Positions 47,491 through 54,412 of a stretch of 64,000 bases of DNA are shown here, one piece after another. Position numbers and translations under genes: made by a program. Position 1 is the stretch's first letter; each line of letters opens with the position of its first letter. The notes beneath the pieces are model-generated. The model made no database searches, was not told where the DNA came from, and worked only from the letters and a program-made list of their open reading frames with translations. Location: positions 992,001-1,056,000 of the forward strand of contig NZ_CP065217.1 of NCBI RefSeq assembly GCF_015767675.1. Reading direction: 5' to 3'. The stretch comes from Vibrio navarrensis (GTDB lineage Bacteria > Pseudomonadota > Gammaproteobacteria > Enterobacterales > Vibrionaceae).

Positions 47491-49089
47491 TTGGTCGGTG
47501 TGGATAGAGACTACTATCGCTTGCGGGACGATTTCCTCCCGCTGGCTCAGATACAAAAAACGTTAGGCGCACTGAACGAGTCTGACTGGGTCAGTCACGT
47601 CAATCGGGCTTGCTATGAAGGTGGGTGGCAAGTTTACCCGTTGCGCGGATTGGCAAAATACAGTGAAAGCTCGCCCATTTTGCAGTCATTTGCTCTGGAA
47701 GAGTCGCAAGGCGAAGGAGACTACGTCAATTACCCTGCAATGAAAGTGTTTCCGGAGCTGGAAGTTTTTCTCTCTCAGCTTTGCTGCCCACTCCTCTCAA
47801 TTCGGCTTATGCGTCTGATGCCCGGCGCGGTGATCCACCCACATCGTGATAGGGGGCTTTGCTTCTCAAATGGGCAGGCGCGCTTGCATTTATCTCTGAC
47901 TTCAGAGCCCGATGTGGAGTTTATAGTGAATGGTGAATCAGTGCATATGGCACCTGGTGAGCTGTGGTACTTGAACGCTGATTGTGAGCACGCGGTGTAT
48001 CACCGTGGGGAAATTCCCCGTGTTCACTTGGTGATTGACTGCCTAGCCAATGATTGGCTTAGGAACGCGTTAGGTTTGCCTGAGCATCGTAATTTGTGTG
48101 ATGACACATTAGCTGAACGGCAAGCATGGTTGTCGCAGTTGACCAAGCAAATCGTGTATTGCGCGCCACAAGCACGCTACACATTGCGACAACCTGTAAG
48201 AGAGCTGGTGACCAGTTTCGCTAATCTGGTTGAGTTGGATCTCAACCCGACCATGTTTGTTGATGACCACTTTACGATGACCAATCATGGAAAAGCGGTG
48301 TCGATGCTGGTGGCGGCAAAATGTGGTGAAGAGTTTGCTCGCACGGCGGCGTTCCTTCAAGGGATATATCAAGCGATTGAAGAGAGGCAAAAAGAGGGCC
48401 GTACTGTATCCGTTCTATACGCAGGAACGGGCCCTTTTGCGACATTACTTCTACCCTTGATGAGCCTCTACTCGGCCAAACAGCTTCAAGTCACTATGCT
48501 CGATATCCATTCCACTTCACTCGAAAAACTAGGTTCATTGGTCAGTGCTTTTGGTTTGCAAGACAGAGTTGAAAACTATGTCTGCAGCGACGCAACTGAT
48601 TGGACTTCTGAGCAACGTTTTGACCTGCTCGTTTCGGAAACGATGAAAGCGGCGCTCGATACTGAACCGCAAGTCTCGGTGTTTTCCAATCTCGTTTTGT
48701 TGCTTAAAGAAGAGGGTGCCCTGATACCACAAACGGTTGAAATGCACCTAAATGTTGTTGATCAACAGGGAAAAAGAACTCCCCTCGATATCTGTTCTCG
48801 GTTGGATAAGCAAGCTACGGAGCTTTTCAACCAAGGGGATAAAACGGCGTTAGATGTCATTGTTCAGTGGCCATTCGAAACGAACCATCAAGCTATTGAA
48901 ATCTGTACTGAGATTCAAGTCTACGGGGAACACTGGTTGAGAGGATATGACTGCAGTTTAAATCTGCCATTTCACCTCCCTTTTTCATCAGAGCAACAGG
49001 CACATTTGGCAAAGCCTGATCTCTGTCAATGGCAACTCAATTACCACGTCAGCCAAACGCCGGGGTATCGATTAACGGCATTGAGATAA
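47491..49089 (+). CDS. Asp/Asn beta-hydroxylase fused to a PRMT-like methyltransferase
   Basis: The protein has up to 532 aa. Residues about 75-185 match the aspartyl/asparaginyl beta-hydroxylase family, an Fe(II)/2-oxoglutarate dioxygenase: IHPHRDRG (H118), CEHAVYHRG (H167) and the 2OG-binding R177 in PRVHLVID. Residues about 265-480 are a SAM-dependent methyltransferase with VSVLYAGTGPF (motif I), D338, and DLLVSETMKAAL, reminiscent of protein arginine methyltransferases. It therefore could modify protein side chains in two ways. Start is uncertain: TTG 47491 or GTG 47500, neither with a good ribosome site. First gene of the cluster. Confidence 0.78.
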   Translation: MVGVDRDYYRLRDDFLPLAQIQKTLGALNESDWVSHVNRACYEGGWQVYPLRGLAKYSESSPILQSFALEESQGEGDYVNYPAMKVFPELEVFLSQLCCPLLSIRLMRLMPGAVIHPHRDRGLCFSNGQARLHLSLTSEPDVEFIVNGESVHMAPGELWYLNADCEHAVYHRGEIPRVHLVIDCLANDWLRNALGLPEHRNLCDDTLAERQAWLSQLTKQIVYCAPQARYTLRQPVRELVTSFANLVELDLNPTMFVDDHFTMTNHGKAVSMLVAAKCGEEFARTAAFLQGIYQAIEERQKEGRTVSVLYAGTGPFATLLLPLMSLYSAKQLQVTMLDIHSTSLEKLGSLVSAFGLQDRVENYVCSDATDWTSEQRFDLLVSETMKAALDTEPQVSVFSNLVLLLKEEGALIPQTVEMHLNVVDQQGKRTPLDICSRLDKQATELFNQGDKTALDVIVQWPFETNHQAIEICTEIQVYGEHWLRGYDCSLNLPFHLPFSSEQQAHLAKPDLCQWQLNYHVSQTPGYRLTALR

Positions 49090-49137
49090 CTCACTTGCCG
49101 ATTGTAAGTATGTTTGTAGTCAATAAAGGGTCATCTA

Positions 49138-49440
49138 ATGGAGAAATACAATTTTGAAACATTGAGTACATTGCTTGGGCAAACATTGCGAACCCGAGTG
49201 GATGATACTGAGGTCGAGCTGGAAATATTGGATGTAGCGCGCACGGCTACTCATGGTGATAAGTGGGATGCTTTTGCACTTTATTTAAAACACCAAAATG
49301 ACGATGTGATGTTTAATCAAGGTATCTACGAGTTCAGTCACCCAGAACTGGGCACTGCACAATTATTTGTATCACCGAACTCTCACGAAGAATTAGAAAT
49401 AATTTTCTCGCGCCGGATTCAACCTCAATCAGAGCAATAA
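49138..49440 (+). CDS. DUF6916-like small protein
   Basis: The 100-aa protein is acidic with no signal peptide or membrane segment. Its pattern (NFETLSTLLGQTLRTR ... ALYLKHQ ... QGIYEFSHPELGTAQLFVSP) matches small proteins commonly encoded beside MdpB-like tail-collar genes (DUF6916 as I recall the family). AAAGGG lies upstream of the ATG. It ends nine bases before the first collar gene. It might be a chaperone or adaptor for the collar proteins; that is inference. Confidence 0.6.
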   Translation: MEKYNFETLSTLLGQTLRTRVDDTEVELEILDVARTATHGDKWDAFALYLKHQNDDVMFNQGIYEFSHPELGTAQLFVSPNSHEELEIIFSRRIQPQSEQ

Positions 49441-49449
49441 GGAAGAACA

Positions 49450-49989
49450 ATGGAACCGTATCTTGGTAATATTCAGATGTTTGCGTGTAATTTTGCGCCT
49501 AAAGACTACGCGTTTTGTGATGGTAGCCAAATTACAATAACTCAGAATCCCGCTCTCTATTCACTACTTAACACTACATTTGGTGGAAATAGTACGACCT
49601 ATTTTAATTTGCCTGATTTAAGAGGAAGGATGCCAGTTCAATCTTCACCTACGCTACTCCAAGGTCAGCAGGGCGGAGTGGAAACCGTCTCACTCACCTT
49701 GCCGCAATTGCCTATCCACATCCACTTGGTCGGAGTGACCTCAGCAGAGGGAGATGCATTTCGCCCCAATTCGCCTAATGGTTCCAAACCGACCATTTTT
49801 GCGGGTGTTGCTGGTAATGCCTTGCCTGCTTATGGCGATCTGGAGAGCACGACTGCGCCATTAAATTCACTGACGATAGGCGATGCACCTAGCAGTAACA
49901 ACGTGGGGTTGCCGCACAATAACGTTCAGCCCAGCACCGTTATTCATTTCTGCATTGCTTTAAAGGGCCTGTATCCACAACGTAATTAA
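49450..49989 (+). CDS. Phage tail collar-domain protein (MdpB-like), paralogue 1
   Basis: The 179-aa protein belongs to the tail-collar/microcystin-dependent-protein family: an N-terminal collar domain (MEPYLGNIQMFACNFAPKDYAFCDG ... FNLPDLRGRMPV), a central variable region (about 95-155) and a conserved end VQPSTVIHFCIALKGLYPQRN. No signal peptide is seen. AAGGAAGA precedes the ATG. The family resembles short phage tail-fibre tips, but here it stands without other phage genes. Confidence 0.85.
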   Translation: MEPYLGNIQMFACNFAPKDYAFCDGSQITITQNPALYSLLNTTFGGNSTTYFNLPDLRGRMPVQSSPTLLQGQQGGVETVSLTLPQLPIHIHLVGVTSAEGDAFRPNSPNGSKPTIFAGVAGNALPAYGDLESTTAPLNSLTIGDAPSSNNVGLPHNNVQPSTVIHFCIALKGLYPQRN

Positions 49990-49999
49990 GGAAAGTCAC

Positions 50000-50518
50000 A
50001 TGTCAACTCGATTTATGTCAGAAATTACCTTATTTGCTGGTAATTATGCTCCTCAGAACTGGGCCTATTGCAGTGGAACTCTTCTCTCTGTTGCTGGCAA
50101 TGAAGCTTTATTTTCTTTGATTGGTAGCTATTTTGGAGGAGATGGTCGAAGTAGTTTTGGTTTGCCGGATTTACGAGGGCGTGTCGCCGTTGGATCTGGC
50201 AGTGGTCCAGGTTTGACTCCTCGTGTTTTAGGGCAAGTATTTGGCACTGAAGCCGTCACATTAACGGAAAATCAAATCCCCGGGCATACCCATAGCTTCA
50301 ATGTTTCTACTGTTGAGGCCGATAGCACACTCCCCTATGGACAGGCCTTAGCCTCCGCCAATCAATATGTGGCCGTGCAAAATGCAGATGGTTTGGCGTC
50401 GATGAAGAGCAGCGCCATTCAAGAAGCAGGAGGCAACGGTGCGCACTATAATATGTCACCATTCTTAGCTCTGAACTTTATTATCTGCACTGCAGGTGCT
50501 TACCCCACAAGAAATTAA
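50000..50518 (+). CDS. Phage tail collar-domain protein (MdpB-like), paralogue 2
   Basis: The 172-aa paralogue has the collar core MSEITLFAGNYAPQNWAYCSG ... FGLPDLRGRVAVGSG, a TEAVTLTENQIPGHTHSF hinge and the end MSPFLALNFIICTAGAYPTRN. It starts ten bases after paralogue 1. The variable middle (about 105-150) differs from the other two while the ends are conserved, as expected if the middle forms the exposed tip. Confidence 0.87.
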   Translation: MSTRFMSEITLFAGNYAPQNWAYCSGTLLSVAGNEALFSLIGSYFGGDGRSSFGLPDLRGRVAVGSGSGPGLTPRVLGQVFGTEAVTLTENQIPGHTHSFNVSTVEADSTLPYGQALASANQYVAVQNADGLASMKSSAIQEAGGNGAHYNMSPFLALNFIICTAGAYPTRN

Positions 50519-50532
50519 CTGAGGAGTTAACG

Positions 50533-51072
50533 ATGAGTGAAGCATTTTTTGGCGAAATTATGATGTTACCCTATACGTTCTCGCCTGTAGGATGGGCCTA
50601 TTGTAATGGGCAGACGATGTTAATTTCTCAAAATCAGGCGTTATATGCTGTTATAGGCAATTTATATGGAGGGTCTCCGGGGCAAAATACGATGGCAGTA
50701 CCTGATCTTCGTGGTCGATCGCCCATCTCACAAGGATCTGCGCCCGGTTTGACACCGAGAACACTTACTCAAATCGGTGGTCTTACAGAAGTGACATTAA
50801 CTGACTCGCAGATGCCCAGTCATACACATCAATTGAGAGGAAAGTCGTCAGCGACGGTGACATCCGATCCTACAGGGGCAGTGCCATCAATCTTGAGGGA
50901 CGGCAATGGGACTAGCATTGATCGCTACAGTACATCAATAGAACCTAATTACCCCATGAATGGGAATGTGTTGGGTGTTGCAGGTGGCAGTGTTGCCCAT
51001 GAGAATCGTCAGCCTTTTTTAGCGATAAACTTTTTCATCTGCATTGACGGTGTGTTCCCATCAAGAAATTGA
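50533..51072 (+). CDS. Phage tail collar-domain protein (MdpB-like), paralogue 3
   Basis: The 179-aa paralogue reads MSEAFFGEIMMLPYTFSPVGWAYCNG ... MAVPDLRGRSPISQGSAPGLTPRT, then EVTLTDSQMPSHTHQL and NRQPFLAINFFICIDGVFPSRN. It is the most canonical MdpB-like member. TGAGGAGT precedes the ATG. A terminator follows at 51103. Confidence 0.88.
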   Translation: MSEAFFGEIMMLPYTFSPVGWAYCNGQTMLISQNQALYAVIGNLYGGSPGQNTMAVPDLRGRSPISQGSAPGLTPRTLTQIGGLTEVTLTDSQMPSHTHQLRGKSSATVTSDPTGAVPSILRDGNGTSIDRYSTSIEPNYPMNGNVLGVAGGSVAHENRQPFLAINFFICIDGVFPSRN

Positions 51073-51102
51073 GGTTGTTTCTAATTAAAGCAACAAAATC
51101 GC

Positions 51103-51145
51103 GGATAGCCCCACTGTTATTGATTGGTCGGGGTTATCCTGTTTT
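51103..51145 (+). terminator. Terminator after the third collar gene
   Basis: GGATAGCCCC (51103-51112) pairs with GGGGTTATCC (51130-51139) with one G-T pair, followed by TGTTTT. It separates the collar genes from the protease gene, perhaps partially. Confidence 0.7.
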
Positions 51146-51222
51146 CGGTTTGTCGCGACTCCCAGAACCGTTATATTGGTACGGAGAAACATAAGTGTAA
51201 TGGTGCATTTTTGAGACGAAGT

Positions 51223-52512
51223 ATGTTAGCAGTAGTAAGAATAGTGTCTCGGATGGTTTTCGGCCTTTGGCTTTTTATACCTCATATGGCCGCTGCATGG
51301 CCAAACGAGATGACGGTGCAGTACCACAACCGAGGGGTTACGCTATCCTTGGCAGCAGTGACCTCTGGGGCTCCTGAATATACCCATGCCAAATTGGGCG
51401 AGTTTGTTTTGAGAATTGAGGATAGGCTGCTTGTTAAGCATTTAAGCAGCGTTGAGTTGGCGAGCTTGGATGAGCTCAATGGCTATCCTGTGATGCCGTT
51501 GGTGGTTCTGCCTGATGGGGTTATGTGGAGCTTAGTTAAGCTGCCGGGCCCGAATGAAGTAGTAAGCCTGGCCAATACTCTGCCGACAAAATCGGGCATT
51601 TTACTCGCAGAACCCGATTTTCTTCAGCGTGATGGAGCCACGTTGCAACATCGCACAAATTCCGTCCCTTTCGCTGAGCCCAAACACTTTGTTCGTCAAG
51701 CATTACAACTTGAAGATTGGCCACCCTTAGCAGGTAAGGGCATTAGAGTCGCTGTGATTGATAGCGCATTTGATATTACAGACAGCGCGCTCAATCTATC
51801 CGATATATTACTAAATTATGATACGCATCTACTTGACACTGCTAGGGACAAACAATCCGCCTCAAGGACAGTGTTTAATGACCCCTATCATGGCAACGCG
51901 AGTTTGTCTTTACTATGGGGAAATGGCCGTGATTCGTTAGGCTTGGCTCCATTTGCTACACCGATATTAATTGAGAGGAGTGTTAACTGGGGTTCTGAGG
52001 TGGCTTTTGCGCTGCAATTGGCCAGCTCCGCCAAAGCGGATGTGGTTGCCTGCCCTTGGACACTGCGTTTTACTCCGCAAGTTGTCTCTGATGCGGTAAC
52101 ACTGCTGACTAAATATGGCAGAGAAGGTAAAGGAACCGTGGTCGTTGCAGCAGCAGGTAACACCAGCTTTCCGATTGACAACTCATTTAGCTTCGCCGCA
52201 GAGCCAGAGCTGATAGTGATCAATGCGGCAAGTTCAGGGACGATGTGGCCTGCAAAAAGCCAACATATTGGTGTTACAATGCCGGTACCCTATCTGATTA
52301 AGCAGCAAGGTCGAACGATTTCTTACAGCGGGACGTCTGCGGCCAGCATTGCCGTAAGTGGTGTAGTAGCGACATTGCTGAGCATTGGGCCAACTTTTAC
52401 CGCTCAGGATATAAAGCATTTGTTGATCCGCTTTTCTACCCCAGAGCTTAACGTCACCAATTTGCTGAAGGAAGTAGAAGCAGAAATAAAGAAAACAACC
52501 GTTGATCAATAG
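51223..52512 (+). CDS. Secreted subtilisin-like (S8) serine protease
   Basis: The frame is open from 51124, but the ATG at 51223 directly starts a signal peptide (MLAVVRIVSRMVFGLWLFIPHMAAAWP), giving 429 aa. After a pro-like region of about 140 residues, the S8 triad is complete: D180 (IRVAVIDSAFD), H223 (DPYHGNAS) and S372 (YSGTSAAS), with the oxyanion asparagine N313 (VAAAGNTSFP). It is likely exported. Its place between the collar genes and the giant surface protein suggests that it processes one of them, which is inference. Confidence 0.87.
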   Translation: MLAVVRIVSRMVFGLWLFIPHMAAAWPNEMTVQYHNRGVTLSLAAVTSGAPEYTHAKLGEFVLRIEDRLLVKHLSSVELASLDELNGYPVMPLVVLPDGVMWSLVKLPGPNEVVSLANTLPTKSGILLAEPDFLQRDGATLQHRTNSVPFAEPKHFVRQALQLEDWPPLAGKGIRVAVIDSAFDITDSALNLSDILLNYDTHLLDTARDKQSASRTVFNDPYHGNASLSLLWGNGRDSLGLAPFATPILIERSVNWGSEVAFALQLASSAKADVVACPWTLRFTPQVVSDAVTLLTKYGREGKGTVVVAAAGNTSFPIDNSFSFAAEPELIVINAASSGTMWPAKSQHIGVTMPVPYLIKQQGRTISYSGTSAASIAVSGVVATLLSIGPTFTAQDIKHLLIRFSTPELNVTNLLKEVEAEIKKTTVDQ

Positions 52513-52528
52513 CATAGGGAGAAGTGCT

Positions 52529-53059
52529 TTGAATTTACATCAGTTAAACTTACCTGCGGGTTTGCACGTCCGACCCGCAAGAGCGAATGACAATCCATTC
52601 TTAGAAGTTTTACATAATGAAAAGCGTAGCGATTTACGCCTCATTGATGCAGAACGTGACTTTGTAGAATCGCTTATCGACATGCAGTTTCGAGCGATGA
52701 ATCAAGGTTATGGGGAGCAATTTCCCAACGCACTCTATTTTATCATTGAGTACCATAGTGAATCCGTCGGCCGAGCAGTGCTGGACTTTACAGACAACCA
52801 TGTCCACTTAGTTGACATCGCTTTTCTACAAAAGGCGAGAGGTCATGGTCTTGGAGAGGCAGTAGTACGGTCATTTATGTACTCTTCCAATCAGCTTCGG
52901 GTACCGATGGTCCTCTCCGTTCAACAGTTAAATCTGGCGGCAAAGCAGCTATACCTCAAGCTGGGTTTTAGAACCTATAAAATGGAACTGCCGCACGAAA
53001 AAATGATTTGGTATCCACCGACATTAGTCGTCAGACGTGAAGTCAACACAACAGAATAA
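52529..53059 (+). CDS. GNAT-family N-acetyltransferase
   Basis: A TTG at 52529 preceded by GGGAGAAG gives 176 aa (MNLHQLNLPAGLHVRPARANDN). An upstream start at 52502 would overlap the protease gene. The acetyl-CoA-binding motif A is visible as QKARGHGLGEAVVRSF (about 108-123), followed by the typical AAKQLYLKLGFRTYKME. It could acetylate a protein or small molecule. Its conserved neighbours suggest a substrate within this cluster. Confidence 0.82.
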   Translation: MNLHQLNLPAGLHVRPARANDNPFLEVLHNEKRSDLRLIDAERDFVESLIDMQFRAMNQGYGEQFPNALYFIIEYHSESVGRAVLDFTDNHVHLVDIAFLQKARGHGLGEAVVRSFMYSSNQLRVPMVLSVQQLNLAAKQLYLKLGFRTYKMELPHEKMIWYPPTLVVRREVNTTE

Positions 53060-53078
53060 CAAAGGAAAGGACCGCCGA

Positions 53079-54194
53079 ATGGCAGAGAATCGCGAATACC
53101 AAAGTGATGCACAGATATCCGACTCAGAAGAAGCTAAAGAATTTGAGGTGACGTACTGCGAGCGTTTCGCTCCACTCCTTCAAGCGCTCAATTCGAGCCT
53201 CATTGTAAGCTCCTATTCGGCAAATAGCCTCTTGCTTTTAAGCAGCTCAGACGGAGAAAATATCCACGTCAGCTCCGTTTACGTTCCCCGTTTGTTAGGG
53301 ATCGCCATAAATCCTGAGCAGAATAAACTGACCTTTGCCGCTTATGGGCAACTGTTGCACTACCAACGTCTTGAGAATCCGCATCAGCACAAAGTACTGG
53401 AAACGTTGAACAAGGAAAAAGACGTGTTCTTTGTGCCTTGCAGTTCCACGGTGACGGGGTTTCTCAATACGCACGATATGGCGTACACCGAGCAAGGGTT
53501 AGTTTTTGTCAATAGCAGCTTCAGTTGCATCGCTACCACTCACCCAGAGCGCAGTTTTAAACCGCTCTGGCAACCACCTTTTATCTCCGAACTGACACCC
53601 GAGGATCGATGTCACTTGAATGGCATGGCTGTAGTTAACGGCCAGCCTGAATTCGTCAGTTGTTTTACAAGTAGTGATGCAGCTTACTCATGGAAAAGCG
53701 AGTTAAGTCACCAAGGCGTGATTATTCGTACAGCAGATAACCTCATTTTATGCGATGGGTTAAGCCTTCCTCACTCTCCCCGTTTCCACCAAGGAAAGTT
53801 GTATTTCTGTGAATCCGGTGCGGGCCGACTGTGGTGCATTGAGAATCCTTACGCAGCAAGCAAAGACGAGTTGAACATCACTTGTGTGGGCGAATACCCC
53901 GGTTTCACCCGCGGGCTAAAGTGTGTGGGGGATCTCGCTCTGATGGGGCTTTCTCGGCTGCGCCCCGCAAAAGATGGCAGCAAGCGCAATACGGATATGC
54001 CTATTTTGCAAAAGCAAGAGGAAACCTGGGGCGGTATTGTCGCCGTGGATCTGCGTAGTGGTGAAATGGTAGCGCGCATGCAATTTAGTGAGGAAGTGGC
54101 GCAAATTTACGATGTCGATCTGCTGGCGGAGAGTGTAAATCCACACATTTTCGCTTGGGATGCCGAAGAAGTCAGTGAAGTGTATCTTTTTTAA
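53079..54194 (+). CDS. TIGR03032 family protein
   Basis: The 371-aa protein shows the family's invariant blocks: NTHDMAYTEQGLVFVNSSFS, CHLNGMAVVNG, LSLPHSPRFHQGKLYFCESG and PGFTRGLKCVGDLALMGLS. The repeated strand pattern suggests a beta-propeller. Members are uncharacterised. GGAAAGG lies 8 bases before the ATG at 53079; the frame extends to a GTG at 53037 inside the GNAT gene. No signal peptide, so it is probably cytoplasmic. Confidence 0.82.
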   Translation: MAENREYQSDAQISDSEEAKEFEVTYCERFAPLLQALNSSLIVSSYSANSLLLLSSSDGENIHVSSVYVPRLLGIAINPEQNKLTFAAYGQLLHYQRLENPHQHKVLETLNKEKDVFFVPCSSTVTGFLNTHDMAYTEQGLVFVNSSFSCIATTHPERSFKPLWQPPFISELTPEDRCHLNGMAVVNGQPEFVSCFTSSDAAYSWKSELSHQGVIIRTADNLILCDGLSLPHSPRFHQGKLYFCESGAGRLWCIENPYAASKDELNITCVGEYPGFTRGLKCVGDLALMGLSRLRPAKDGSKRNTDMPILQKQEETWGGIVAVDLRSGEMVARMQFSEEVAQIYDVDLLAESVNPHIFAWDAEEVSEVYLF

Positions 54195-54210
54195 TTATTT
54201 TTGATCGATG

Positions 54211-54292
54211 TAACATTTGTAATATTAATGTTATGCAATCAGTGGGGCGTAATTGCATCAGTGTTACAGTATGTATGTATCTTTAATATTCT
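54211..54292 (+). promoter_or_regulatory. Upstream control region of the giant Ig-repeat gene
   Basis: The 218-bp gap before the giant gene holds the dyad TAACAT-N11-ATGTTA (54211-54233) and a sigma-70-like promoter TTACAG (54264-54269) / TATTCT (54287-54292) with 17-base spacing. A separate promoter fits the different expression needs of a very large surface protein. Confidence 0.45.
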
Positions 54293-54412
54293 CGCCCTAT
54301 GTCAGTGCAAACGTAAAGCGTGTGGCCGCTGTCTCTCTGCGGTTACACGAAAATACAGGTTGGCTAGCTTAGAAAGTTGAGATCATCAACTCAAAAATTT
54401 ACAGGACTGATT

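Noticed and set aside
47491..54194. Collar genes interpreted as a prophage or R-type tailocin
   Set aside because: No sheath, tube, baseplate, tape-measure, capsid, terminase, holin or integrase gene accompanies them.
46590..54194. The collar cluster as cargo of the Tn7-like element
   Set aside because: Possible but unsupported: no matching left end was seen, and the deletion junction and a strong terminator lie between the remnant and the cluster.
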